DNA from: Shinisaurus crocodilurus
Taxonomy: Eukaryota > Chordata > Lepidosauria > Squamata > Shinisauridae
Reading direction: 5' to 3'
Assembly: GCA_021292165.1 (NCBI GenBank)
Contig: CM037879.1
Location: forward strand, 286,538,272 to 286,602,271
Length of the DNA: 64,000 nucleotides
Part shown: in pieces, positions 19,808 through 29,711 of the stretch
How the letters are laid out: the number at the start of each line of letters is the position of its first letter
How positions within the stretch are numbered: position 1 is the first letter of the stretch
Made by a program: the position numbers and the translations under genes
Notes under the pieces: generated by a model
What the model was told of the DNA's origin: nothing
Seen by the model: only the letters and a program-made list of their open reading frames with translations
Database searches by the model: none

Positions 19808-20028
19808 TTTTTATTTATTTATTTATTTATTATATTTATACCCTGCTTTTTTTCCTGCAAGGAACCCAAGGTGGCTTACATAATCCTCATCCTCCTCTCC
19901 ATTTTATCCTCACAACAACCCTGTGAGGTAGGTTAGGCGGAGAGGCAGTGACTGGCCCAAAGTCATCCAGTGAGTTTCATGGCTGAGTGGGGACTAGAAC
20001 CCGGATCTCCCGAGTCCCGGATGACGGG
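19808..20028 (-). mobile_element. SINE-A, head-truncated
   Basis: The tail and 3' half lie at the left (TTATTTATTTATTTATTATA, TTCCTGCAAGGAACCCAAGG). It extends to the B-box region (CTAGAACCCGGATCTCC). The tRNA A-box end is missing. Confidence 0.85.
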
Positions 20029-20145
20029 CTTGTACAGTCTTCCTCCCCTGCCCCACAACTGGCCCACTGCCCTGCCTCCTCCACCAGGATTGGAGGCAAG
20101 ATGTTACCTATCCAGAATACCCGGAACACCTGGAATGGGCTAGGG

Positions 20146-20880
20146 GACGGGTGGGCAACTTGTGGCCGTCCAGATGAACATAAGAACACAAGAAGAGCCC
20201 TGCTGCATCAGACCCAGGGTCCATCTAGTCCAGCATTCTGTTCACACGGTGGCCAACCAGCTGCCCACGGGAGACCCACAAGCAGGACATGAGTGCAACA
20301 GCACCCTCCCGCCCATGTTCCCCAGCAACAGGAGTACATAGGGAGATTGCCTCTGATACTGGAGGAAGCATATAGCCAATCAGGACTAGTAGCCATCGAT
20401 AGCCTTCTCCTCCTCCATGAATTTGTCCAATCCCCTTCTAAAGCCTTCCAAATTGGTGGCCATCACTAAATCCTGTAGAAGTGAATTCCATAGGTTAACT
20501 CTGCGCTGTGTGAAGAAGTCCTCCCTTTTATCTGTGCTGAATCTTCCACCAATCAGCTTCATCGGATGACCCCTTTGGGTTCTAGTATTATATGAGAGAG
20601 AGAGAGAGAGAGAAATGTCTCCCTGTCCACTTTCTCCACACCAGGCATAATTTTGTACACCTCTGACATCTCTCCCCTTACCATTTTTCTAAGCTAAACA
20701 ATCCCAGCGGCTGTAACCTTTCCTTAAAGGGGAGTTGCTCCAGCCCCTTGATCATTTTCGTTGCCCTTTTCTGCCCTTTGGCCTACAACTCCCGTCAGCC
20801 CTAGCCAGCCAAGCCAATGGTGAGGGATCATGGGAGTTGTAGGCCCAAGCATCTGGTGGGCCACAAGTTGCCCGCCCCTG
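20146..20880. mobile_element. hAT foldback MITE split by a CR1/L3-like fragment
   Basis: The left arm 20146-20171 (GGACGGGTGGGCAACTTGTG, CCGTCCAGATG) and right part 20779-20880 (TTTGGCCTACAACTCCCGTC to ACAAGTTGCCCGCCCCTG) form one palindromic element of the 14757-14894 type. The LINE fragment separates them. Confidence 0.7.
20172..20778 (-). mobile_element. CR1/L3-like LINE 3' region
   Basis: It runs from AACATAAGAACACAAGAAG (reversed tail) through GCTGCCCACGGGAGACCC to decayed coding: the reversed frame corresponds to TTCACACAGCGCAGAG-type sequence and LDKFMEE. Beyond that, TTCTCCACACCAGGCATAAT extends further into ORF2. It is inserted in the hAT foldback MITE. Confidence 0.8.
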
Positions 20881-21047
20881 GTCCTTGATGAAGAAGTGCC
20901 ACAAATACCGGATCCTGAAGCTGTGTGTTGGGGAGGGGGATGGTTGCCTTATGCCCTCCCCGAGAGCTTCTGAGAAGGATCTTGCTTGCCCCTGTTGGCT
21001 AGGTGACACCTTGATCCAGTCCAGAAAGGTTGCTCTTATGTCCTCAG

Positions 21048-21247
21048 CAGCGGAGGTTGGTGGCTCCAAAGTCAGTGGGGCAGTGCATCCACTCCGGGTT
21101 TTCGTCTGAACTTTTAAGGAGCGATCTGTGGTGCCGAACCCTATCCCCAGCATAGGTTCAGCGCCACGGAGAGCTCCCTTAGAGTTCAGAATGAAACCCA
21201 AGGTGGATACACCACTCCACTGACCTTGGAGCCATCAGCCACTGCTG
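21048..21247. mobile_element. Family C palindromic MITE, complete (200 bp)
   Basis: Ends CAGCGGAGGTTGGTGGCTCC and GGAGCCATCAGCCACTGCTG. The inner arms GTCTGAACTTTTAAGGAGC and GAGCTCCCTTAGAGTTCAGA also pair. The 8 bp flanks GTCCTCAG / GTCCTCTC agree at 6 of 8, fitting an old hAT duplication. Confidence 0.8.
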
Positions 21248-21255
21248 GTCCTCTC

Positions 21256-22059
21256 CTCAGGGAAAAGAAGGGCGTCTCGCTTGCTCCGAGTCTGAATGAG
21301 GCAGAGCCTGTGTCTGCAGGAGCAGCTTCCAAACTTCTTGTCCTACCTCTACGCTTCGACACCGAAGGTGAAAGGCACACGGTGGCTGATCGAGCCGAGG
21401 CTAATGCGGCCTTTGAAATGCACAGAGCTGCCTCTATTATCTGATAAGAGCCCAGGGATCCCCCCCCCCTCTGCAGTTCGCCATTATCGAATGCCTCCGC
21501 CTCCCTGCTCGACAGTGCCCTTGACCTGCTTCCTCCTGCTGTCTCTCCCGCTCCTCCGCTCTCTGCAGATTAGCTTTGCTGCCAGCTCCCCAAAAGGGCA
21601 GGCTGCCAAGAGACCCTCACCTCGCCTCCCTCCCCCCCCTCTCTCTCTCCCTCTCCATTGCTGAATAATACATAGGAGCTAAGTGGTGCCTTTGTGCCAG
21701 GTTAGCAGGGCTTAGAGATAGTCCCCTCAGATCTCGGATCGATAGCACTTAGCTGTGCTTTCACACTCCGAGTCGGGCAAACAAAGCCCATCAGCTCCTC
21801 AGAAGCACCAGGCGAGGTGGGGTGAGGTAGGTTCCCACAAAAGTAGGCCTGCTTCTGACCCTGGCTGTGAGAATTATGGCACGGGGGCATGATGCACGTT
21901 TCCACCGGACCTCAATCTGCATGATGGCGAGGAGGAAGGGATCGATCAGGACTGGATGTGGGCCTCAGCTTGAATCCTAAGCCATAAGATGGCAGAGTGG
22001 AGGAAGAAGGGATAATCTTGTTCTCCCGTCCCGGGTCCTAACACAGCTCCATCGCCTCC
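21256..22059. other. Unassigned, with palindromic GATA site
   Basis: No repeat is identified. TTATCTGATAA at 21437-21447 is a symmetrical double GATA word. A pyrimidine-rich block (CTCCCTCTCCATTG and C/T runs) lies at 21500-21660. Either could be regulatory, but nothing in the sequence proves it. Confidence 0.4.
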
Positions 22060-22140
22060 CCCAGTCAGACCATTGGTTCCTCCTGACCTGGGTCAGCTAT
22101 AAATACTTCCCAGTCCAGCTGGATCTTTGCCCAGGCAGTC
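22060..22140 (+). promoter_or_regulatory. Promoter-like CCAAT and TATA arrangement
   Basis: An inverted CCAAT box (ATTGG, 22072-22076) lies about 22 bp upstream of TATAAATA (22098-22105). A start site would be expected about 25-32 bp downstream, near CCCAGGCAGTC (22130-22140). No downstream exon or LTR ends are evident. It could be the promoter of a decayed retroelement, a non-coding RNA, or chance. Confidence 0.35.
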
Positions 22141-22606
22141 AGTCTGCCTGCCTCTGTGCCTGCCTACAGGCATTCTAATTTCCATCTCTACCTTGCAAAC
22201 CTTTGGAGAAATGTCTAGCCGGCCAAATCCTGACTCGCAATTGCCTCTGACTCTGGAATGATGAGATCCAGATCTGCCCCACGACTCCATTCAGTGCGAC
22301 TTCCGGGTTCCCAGCGGGCCACTGTTTACATAGAACCCCCCCCTCCCCTCAAGTCGTGTTATAGGTGTGAGGGGAAAAAATGGCAGAGCACATTGGTGGC
22401 TACCTTTCCCCCCCCAGGACCCCCCCTCAGGGCAGCACTTCATCATGATACAGCATCATTCTGAGAGGGGATTGTGGGGGGAAACGGCAGCCAATGCGGG
22501 TGGGTTGCCACCGCTGCTGTTGGTGAGTTCCACCACCACCCCCATTTTGCACTCCTTGAAAGACCACCCATATTTTATCTGCAATTTCCACTGTCTGCAA
22601 CTGAAG
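22141..22606. other. Unassigned; family F arm fragment
   Basis: At 22298-22340 CGACTTCCGGGTTCCCAGCG and TGTTTACATAGAA match the arm of family F, but the rest of that element is absent. No other feature is seen. Confidence 0.45.
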
Positions 22607-23122
22607 TAGGGATGGATGAATCAGTCCATTTGGGTTCCTCTCAGTGTCTCATTTTTCCAGTTCATGAACTTGAATTCAGTTCATCGCAAACTTTGAGAAT
22701 TTTCCCAATCTTACATTTGGTTCATCCTGAACGAACATTAGGGATTTTTAAAATTAAGTTTGCATAAAAATGTGCATTCATTTTTGTACTCTTTTCTTCC
22801 ACTACATGCATTTTTGTATGCAATTTTGCCTAAACTACACATTTTTTCTAAACAATTGCACTAATATAATACACCTCTGAAAGTTATTTTCACTAATATA
22901 CACATTTTTGTGTGTGGTTTTCCCCAAGGGGTGCATTTTTCGTCCACATTTCTTGACTGGAGAACTCCATTGCAAAATGGGTGGAAGTGCGACATTCAAA
23001 GAAGAACTGAGTTTCAGTTCATGTGCTGGCTCAAAAGTGAAAAATCAGGGAAGGTCACATTAGGAAAAATCAGGGAAGGTCACATTAAAATGCAAACCCA
23101 ATAAATTTCTCCCCCATTCCTA
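22607..23122 (+). mobile_element. Family T MITE
   Basis: Start TAGGGATGGATGAATCAGTC and end CCCCCATTCCTA. It includes TGCGACATTCAAAG and two tandem 25 bp units (GAAAAATCAGGGAAGGTCAC at about 23038 and 23063). A clear 8 bp duplication was not found. Confidence 0.6.
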
Positions 23123-23187
23123 TGAATGAGGTAGCAAAAAGGAGGGTGCAGTTTGGCTCAGCCTTATGCAGGATGAGGTTCATATAG

Positions 23188-23352
23188 TTCATAGATCATA
23201 GAGTTGGGAGGGGCCTACAAGGCCATCGAGTCCAACCCCCTGCTCAATGCAGGAAACTAGAGGAGGGGTCTCCCATCCAAGTAATAACCAGGCCTGACCC
23301 TGCTTGGCTTTCCATGCTCAGACAAGCTGGGCCAGTGTGAGCCACAGGCCTG
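23188..23352 (-). mobile_element. 5S-SINE
   Basis: Reversed CR1-like tail (CATAGATCATAGAGTTGGGA), GTCTCCCATCCAAGTAATAA and CCTGCTTGGCTTTCCATGCT. It ends at GCCAGTGTGAGCCACAGGCC, the 5' end of the family. Confidence 0.85.
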
Positions 23353-23367
23353 ATGTGACATGATGTC

Positions 23368-23790
23368 ACAAGGCCCTATGAGGAGAGACTGAAAGAACTG
23401 GGCATGTTTAGCCTTCAGAAGAGGAGACCGAGGGGAGATATGATAGCACTCTCCCAGTACTTAAAGGGTTGTCACGCAGAGGAGGGCCAGGATCTCTTCT
23501 TGATCATCCCAGTTTGCAGGACACGGAATAATGGGCTCAAGTTACAGGGACCCAGATTCCACCTAAACATCAGGAAAAATTTCCTGACTGTCAGAGCAAT
23601 AAGACAATGGAACCAACTACCTAGGGAGGTGGTGGGCTCTCCCACTCTGGAGGCATTCAAGGTGCGGCTGGACAGCCATCTGTCAGGGATGCTTTGACCT
23701 GGATTCCTGCATTGAGCAGGGGGTTGGACTCGATGGCCTTGTAGGCCCCTTCCAACTCTACTTTTCTATGATTCTATGATTCTATGATGT
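23368..23790 (+). mobile_element. CR1 LINE 3' end with ORF2 C-terminus
   Basis: Open from about 23371: [18 protein letters not shown], then [30 protein letters not shown] and [19 protein letters not shown], ending with a stop after SGML. The 3' UTR TTGAGCAGGGGGTTGGACTC and TTCTATGATTCTATGATTC tail follow. Strongly truncated at 5' but little decayed, so relatively recent. Confidence 0.9.
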
Positions 23791-24663
23791 GCAGGCTTTG
23801 CCTGTGGCATGGGATCCACATTTCTGAATTTCACCACAGCAACTGTGGGTCAGCTTCAACCACAGAGCTACTCGGTCCAAAGGCCAGGAGTTCTGAAATG
23901 AGTTTCCCTGAGTCCCACAGAGCACCCTCATTAATTATATCTATCCATGTGTCCTCCACCTTAGCTGACACCATACATGGGCCCCAATGCTCCATGCCTC
24001 TTACACGGCGTGAGGGGGCATCAAGGGAGATGAGACAACGGAAGCTTGATTTAACATGCAGCAATGAGCACTGGGATTACAGGGGTTTAAGATGTAACAA
24101 AAGGTGAGAGTTAACTTGACATTTTGATTGACTTACAATAGCAGTTGTTAGAGATGGATTATCCTGCCAAGGGCAGAGAGGGGAATCTATTATTGGAGCA
24201 GTCAGTCTTCGGGACAAAAGGAGACTTCAGAGCCCATGGTTTTGATGACAAAGGATTGTGGCATCGGACTGGGAGGAAGGTACGGGCCTCTCTCTGGAGC
24301 AAAGCACTTTGGCCAAGCCATCGTGCCATAAAAAACATGGAGAGGGCTACATTGGCTTTGGGCTCAAAAGACCCAGGAAACGTGACACCGTCCAGAACAA
24401 GGGGGGAAATTAACCACCGAAATGCCAAGCATTCTCACGGCAGGACTGGGTGGGCCTCCTGCAGGGAGCACGTAGCGGTGGTATAATTTTCACCCCAAAG
24501 TGCTCCTGGCGGGTTCAGGTGAAGTGCAGCTTTTGATGCCTTTCGGCTGTGAACCGTTGGGAGCCGCTGGGGATGGAGATGCTCTGTATTTGCATCACCA
24601 CCCCACCCCCTTCATGTGTAAAGCTCCACCCTGGGTTGTGATGCTTACTAGTCACGCACCAGT
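23791..24663. other. No recognised feature
   Basis: Low-repeat DNA. A 113-codon open frame at 24145-24486 has no family resemblance that I can name and is probably chance. Confidence 0.45.
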
Positions 24664-24975
24664 GCAGGGGCGGGCAACGCTCAGCCCATAGGCTGCGTGT
24701 GCCCCCTCCATGGCCATTTTTGTGGTCCCCTGCTGCTGCTGCTGCTGCTGTGGAATTTGCAGCTGCAGTGGTGGTGGCAATTTTGGATGAAAACAAGGTG
24801 TGCGGGGAATGCACACACCCTGTTTGGAAGCAGAATCACACTCCCGGGAGTGTGATTCTGCTTGTCTCCTTCCAAAACCATGGGGTGTGTGTGCATGGGG
24901 TGCAACTCCTGGGGGGTCGGGAGGAACAATGTGGCCCCCTGACCCCTGGTGGCTGCCCCCTCCCCACACTAGAGT
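24664..24975. mobile_element. Palindromic hAT-like element
   Basis: It begins CAGGGGCGGGCAACGCTCAG. It contains (CTG)n at about 24731-24750 and a perfect 36 bp palindrome centred on CCCGGG at 24828-24863. Wider arms (GCACACACCC ... GGGTGTGTGC-like) extend it. The right terminus is uncertain. Confidence 0.5.
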
Positions 24976-25371
24976 GTGATGGAACTGGACTCAGGGGTGG
25001 CCGAAAGTAGATTGGGATATGCTGGTAGATCACTAGATGATACTGCAGTAGATCAGTAAGGGTTCCTGACTCCCGCACATTTTTTTAAACAATAAAAACA
25101 AATAAAAGTCCCCCCCCCTTCTAAATTAGGCTACTAGAGTCCTCAGTGCATAGTAACTTGTACGTCATCCTAGTATACAGCTCATTAGGTGTAGTTGGTA
25201 ATTATCTCCACTGCCTAAGCTACCGTGTTGCACTTGGCTCCATTTGGTGAATCTCAGGCTTCTAGTAAAAAAAACAAATGAGCTCCCGTGAGCTGAAGTG
25301 TGCTGAATCCCCAGGAGCTGATCTCTATGTGATTTATATCTATGCAAAGGCAATACTGACTTTTACCATCT

Positions 25372-25466
25372 ACACGCTGCAATCCTAAACACATGTAAGA
25401 GGAAGTAAGTCCCATGGAACTCACAGGGGCTTCCTTCTGAGTAAACATGCTTAGGATTGTGCTGTC
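25372..25466. mobile_element. Family P palindromic MITE
   Basis: GCTGCAATCCTAAACACATG at left is mirrored by CATGCTTAGGATTGTGCTG at right, around GTAAGTCCCATGGAACTCAC. Confidence 0.75.
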
Positions 25467-25559
25467 AGTGTGCCAAGCCCCCGCTCCAAGTCTTTATCTC
25501 CACATAAATCTGCGGGGTAGGGTTACATAGAGAACAAAATCAAGGGTTATCATCTGCCC

Positions 25560-26011
25560 AGTATAACTTGGTCCTTTCATGGAGGACCAAGGGGTGTGTG
25601 AGAATTTCATTTTTGCGAGCATGCCCTCTCTGAAGCCCCGAATGTGAGTCTGAACGCAAGCACGTGTCCACCAAAAATGTTCGCAAATCACTGGACATGT
25701 GCTCGTGTTCGATTTGCGCAACTTCCCCCAGCTCCATTTTGTGCAAATTTCCCCTGCAGAGACTGAAAGCCCCATTTTGGTCTATGGAGGAACGTTGCAC
25801 AAGTTACAAGATCTGCGCAAACAGTGGGGAAAGTCGCGCAAATGCTGCACTTGATTGCTGCTGCTCGGTTTGTGCAATTTCCCCATTCGCACAGAGCGGG
25901 CCGTGATCGCAAACGGGAACAGGAACCGGGGATGAGACAAGTGGCGAGATGACGGCCGCCGGTCGGAGAATCCTAGAGATCTCGAACGTGGCTCGTTCAC
26001 CCATCCCTCGG
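25560..26011 (-). mobile_element. Family T-like MITE
   Basis: It ends TTCACCCATCCCTC, the reversed family start. The interior with CAAGCACGTGTCC and GATTTGCGCAACTTCCCCC resembles 61675-62040. The left border is approximate. Confidence 0.5.
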
Positions 26012-26639
26012 CTGTCTCAAGAATGCTTGCAACTCCTTGGCGTGTGTCCGGAACATAAGCATTTACCGCAAAACTGGGTACAACATATTATTACAACTGG
26101 GAACCAACATATGATTGCTGAGAACATTTGTTCCCCCCCACACAGCTACTGTGAGGATTGCAAGGAAGCTCAGAGAGAACAGGGAACCTGAGGGGTAGTT
26201 GTGGCAGATGACGACAGTGTCCCTGCTAATCAAAATGACCCAGTTCAGACTACACCTTGGAGAGGATGCATTGCCCAACTAACATTGGAGCCAGCAGCGG
26301 ATGTATCCCTCTCATCTTCTCTTCTCTAGGCTAAATATGCCCAGCTTTTTCAACCACTTCTCACGGGACATGATCTCCAGACCACTCACTGCCCCCCCCT
26401 CATAATGGCAGCTGCTCTGTGACTCAGACTGGGCCTGGTTTATATTCCAGCCAGCTCCTTCTTCTGCTGCTCATGCAATAACAGTGTAGGAGCACAACAA
26501 GCAACCTTCTTGAAGTGATGGGGCACTTCTTCTCAAAATGGAAACATCGGCCCAGCTAGATGGCAAAGCAAGAAAACCAGCCAAGAGCCTTGGGGTTCAG
26601 TATGGCTTGGTGTGTGGGGTGCGGTATCTGCTTGGCTTT
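26012..26639. other. Mostly unassigned; CR1-like scrap
   Basis: At 26300-26400 TTCTCTTCTCTAGGCTAAAT followed by GCTTTTTCAACC reads, reversed, like the CR1 motif LGIFSLEKRR. The remaining DNA is not recognised. Confidence 0.45.
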
Positions 26640-27030
26640 AAGAACCACAGGCATATCGTAGTGGTGTAATCGAACCGGGGGGGGTGCTTCACCCCCACCT
26701 CGCTTCTCCGCGGCAGCGCCCCCCCGCTTCGATCTTCTGAGCGGCGCGGAGCAGTTCTCCGCACCGCTCGAGCTGCCCTCTCCGGTCCCGTCGCGTCGCT
26801 TCCGGCACCGGAAATGACGCGACGGGACCCTGCGCAGGCGCAGTACGTGGCACGGGGGTCCAGCGCGCCTGCGCAGGGTCCCGTCGCATCATTTCCGGTG
26901 CCGGAAGTGACGCGACGGGACCAGAGCGGGCGGCGCGGGCGGCTCGCCGTGGAGAGGCAAGCCGCCGACGGAGCAAGGTAGGCTCGTGCGGGCGTGAGCG
27001 GGCCGATTTCGGTCCGGTACGCCACTCGAG
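26640..27030. mobile_element. GC-rich element built on nested palindromes
   Basis: Possible ends AGTGGTGTAATCGAACCGG (26660) and CGGTCCGGTACGCCACT (27008-27024) are similar inverted, but no target duplication was found. Inside, 26784-26922 is a 139 bp palindrome of two 46 bp palindromes. The flanking GGCGCGGGCGGCTCGCC (about 26932-26948) is shared with the 32.7 kb element. Open frames here are GC-driven. A hAT-type element is likely but unproved. Confidence 0.5.
26784..26922. repeat. Double palindromic ETS/NRF1-like module
   Basis: 26784-26829 and 26877-26922 are each palindromes with GGTCCCGTCGC outside and TTCCGG.CCGGAA at the centre. Between them CTGCGCAGGCGCAG and GCGCGCCTGCGCAG match the NRF1 word TGCGCAGGCGCA on opposing strands. 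CCGGAAGTGACG is an ETS-like and CRE-like compound. Confidence 0.85.
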
Positions 27031-27039
27031 GCTCGATGA

Positions 27040-27660
27040 TACATCGCTAGATACATGCAGGGGAGGCTCCCTTGGATACATGTTGGCTGTCTTCAAATAT
27101 CTGAAGGGCTGTGGTGCATAAGATTCAGCAGACCTGTTCTCTGTTGCTCCAGAGGGCAGGGCAGGACCAGAACCCATGGGTGGAAATGATAGGAGAGCAG
27201 ATCTGGGCTACACAGTAGGAGAAGCTTCCTAACAGTGGAACAGACTTCCTCGGGAGGCGGTGGGCTCTCCCTCACTGAAGAGATAGTGCCATCCCAAAAC
27301 ATTTTGCTGCCTCAGGCACAGGACAAAATGGCGGCCCCTTCTTTCTACAGAAGCCAGCTGGACTGACGCCTGCATCTTACTTCAACACTGTTGACGGGAC
27401 GGCATCTCCCACCTCACCCGAGGACACCAGGCTGGCCTAGAGGGCATACATGGCAAATTGCTTGGAACACACAGCGTTGTCCCTCCCACAGAGGAGAATG
27501 GCCAGGGGTTGCTGTGCTGCCCCCTCCGTATCACCCAGCATCTGCCACCTAAGGGGGCTGCCTCACCCTGCCTAAGGGTAGGGTTGGCCCTGGCTGAAGG
27601 TATTCAAGCAGAGGCTGGATGACCATCCACTAAGGAAGCTGCATCTGCATTAAACATAGG
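27040..27660 (+). mobile_element. CR1-like LINE fragment split by a hAT element
   Basis: 27080-27282 reads, with frame breaks, as VFKYLKGCG, LPREAVGSPSLK. 27594-27640 continues VFKQRLDD. The reading is continuous (SPSLK then VFKQRLD) only when the 311 bp insertion is removed. It is followed by a short SINE-B tail-like piece (ACATAGGAAGCTGCTATACT). Confidence 0.75.
27283..27593. mobile_element. hAT element, 311 bp
   Basis: Ends ATAGTGCCATCCC and GGGTTGGCCCTGG are inverted repeats at about 9 of 13. The flanking 8 bp CTGAAGAG / CTGAAGGT agree at 6 of 8, and the right copy is the ancestral CR1 sequence. It contains TGCTGCCTCAGGCACAGG. Non-coding. Confidence 0.75.
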
Positions 27661-27744
27661 AACATAGGAAGCTGCTATACTGGGATTCGCGGAAGATGGC
27701 GAGGAGTACAGGAGTGTTGTGCAGAGTTCTGCCTCTATGCTCTG

Positions 27745-28262
27745 GGTTTTATTTATTTATTTATTTCTTATATTTATTAATCGCCCATCTGGCCGGCCAC
27801 CCGGCCACCCTGGGCGATGTACAATTAAAATACAATAAAACAATACAATAAAATATAATAATAATTAAAACAATATTAAAAAGTGCTTTTAAAAACCTAA
27901 CCCACCCCATATTCCCGCCTGAACAGCCATGTTTTTAATGCACGGCGGAAGCTCATCACGGAGGGGGCATGGTGAAGGTCACTAGGGAGGGAGTTCCATA
28001 ATGTGGGGGCCGCCACAGAGAAGGCCTTCTTCCTAGTCCCCACCAGCCTGGCTGCTCTGGCTGATGGGATAAGGAGAAGGCCATCCGTGGCAGACCTTGT
28101 TGAGCGGCCTACTTGATGTTGCTGGAGGCACTCCTTGAAATAAACTGGGCCGGAGCCGTGTAGGGTTTTAAAGGTCAAAACCAACACCTTGAATTCGGCT
28201 CGGCAAGCAACTGGTAGCCAGTGCAAATCATTAAGCACTGGCGTGATATGATCACGCCGGCA
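27745..28262 (-). mobile_element. L2 LINE 3' end with ORF2 C-terminus
   Basis: The minus strand 27897-28238 is open for 113 codons: LHWLPVACRAEFKVLVLTFK, then KKAFSVAAPTLWNSLPSDL and SFRRALKTWLFRREYG, the classic L2 C-terminus. The 3' UTR (GTACATCGCCCAGGGTGGCC) and tail ending in AAATAAATAAAT lie at 27745-27895. 5'-truncated; no endonuclease or RT core. Confidence 0.9.
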
Positions 28263-28847
28263 GCTGCCCTTAATCAGGGTTTGCTTTAAGAAAGTAGGTT
28301 TGCTTTAAGAATCAGCAACCGGCCTTGATTATTACTTGGCTGCTTGCCAAGCTGATGCAATGCAGGAGCAACTCACCTGTGCGTGATCTGGCTGCTGGCC
28401 AGAGGGATGACACTGCAAACAGCACAGGTGCTAGCAATGAAGCACGAGGTCTGCAATCCAAGAAGCTTGGTGCTATTTCAGAAGAGCAAGTGCAGACTGA
28501 GGTGGTGGTTGTTAGTTGGTTGTGTGTGAAGAGCCTTGAAGAACTGGAAGGAGCAAGGAGGAGCAGAGGACGCTGTGCAGAGAGAGCCTTGCAGAAGCCC
28601 AACATGGAAACCCAATAAATACCCAGGCGGAGAGCTGCTGGACCTAGCATTCGGGTTGGTTGGACAGTGACTGTGCAGCTAAGGGGTGGGATTTCCATCA
28701 GGGAACTGGGAGTAGCATTGTTGTACTTGTGGCTTAACTTTACAATAAACAGGTTTGGCTTTGACTTCCTGGAGGAGTATTTATTATGGTCAGAAAATCT
28801 CTCAAAGAACCTTTGCCCATCCCTTTTGGGGATCCTGTGGCAAAACA
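28263..28847 (+). other. Unassigned; two AATAAA signals
   Basis: AATAAA occurs at about 28613 and 28743. A short direct repeat GGTTTGCTTTAAGAA is at about 28278 and 28296. An LTR or old non-coding transcript end is possible, but no defining ends were found. Confidence 0.3.
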
Positions 28848-29035
28848 GCTGCCTTATACTGAGTCAGATCGTTGGTCCCTCTAGCCCAGTATTGTTGACA
28901 CTGACTAGCAGCCACTCTCCAGGGTTTCAGGCAGGATTCTTTCCAAGCCCTACCTGGAGGCCGGGGATCGAACCTGGGACCTTTTGCATGCCAAACATGT
29001 GCTCTGGTCCCTCCCTAGTCCCTACCAAGGAAGGA
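28848..29035 (-). mobile_element. SINE-B, nearly complete
   Basis: Reversed: GCTGCCTTATACTGAGTCAG at left, then CTACCTGGAGGCCGGGGATC, B box region GATCGAACCTGGGACC and GCATGCCAAACATGTGCTC at right. Confidence 0.9.
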
Positions 29036-29112
29036 TTGTAGATCTTGTATTGATCTGGGGATTCAACTAGATGATCTCCAAGGTCCCTCCCAACTCAAAA
29101 ATACCACGACTC
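29036..29112 (+). mobile_element. CR1 3' terminus
   Basis: GGGGATTCAACTAGATGATC followed by TCCCTCCCAACTC is the avian/reptile CR1 3' UTR. The terminal ATTCTATG unit is degraded (GACTCTATG). Confidence 0.65.
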
Positions 29113-29540
29113 TATGCCAATATCTATTCCTGCCCCCAAGTGCTGAACCACCCTTACAACCCGGACCACCAGAACATCCCTTGTCCGTTAGATCATCCAA
29201 TATCCAGATACAGTTCCTCTGATGTAAGCCTGGAGATTTATTAGTCCCTGGCGCACACTATCTCTTGATCGGTCGCTACCATTTCCCCGGGGTGCCTGTC
29301 TATTGTTGGCCTGTCAAGACAGGATGTCGGCTGCTGCGTGTATAAATATATGTATTCTTAAACCATGGCTTATTCCCATCCATCCATATTTTCGGCTATA
29401 TATGTGAGCAAGCACGAACAGCAACGACTAGAAATCAGAACTGTATCCCCTCTTCCCGCCTCCAACCCAGCACCATCAACAAAATTGCAGTTTGACTTCA
29501 ATTGCTTAGAGTTGTCCTGCTCTTCCTGCCCCCCCCCCAA
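29113..29540. other. No recognised feature
   Basis: Unassigned DNA between a CR1 end and microsatellites. Confidence 0.5.
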
Positions 29541-29551
29541 ATCCAGTTTCT

Positions 29552-29588
<37 letters not shown>
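29552..29588. repeat. (GT)n microsatellite
   Basis: About 18 GT units. Confidence 0.95.
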
Positions 29589-29591
<3 letters not shown>

Positions 29592-29654
29592 CAGCTTTCA
29601 GTTGCTGTGCAGTTTGAAGGGCAATGCCACAACCTTCCTCAGCTCCTGAGAGGG

Positions 29655-29658
<4 letters not shown>

Positions 29659-29701
<43 letters not shown>

Positions 29702-29711
29702 CCCCCCCCCG
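29659..29711. repeat. (CT)n then poly-C
   Basis: About 20 CT units followed by a run of about 11 C. Confidence 0.95.

Noticed and set aside
26640..27030. CpG island promoter of a host gene
   Set aside because: The GC-rich palindromes are shared with transposons at 6.0 and 32.7 kb and no exon follows; kept as a mobile element with promoter-like motifs.
26650..27030. 8 bp target duplication for the GC-rich 26.6 kb element
   Set aside because: Flanks GCATATCG and GAGGCTCG agree at only 4 of 8, so the element's class stays open.
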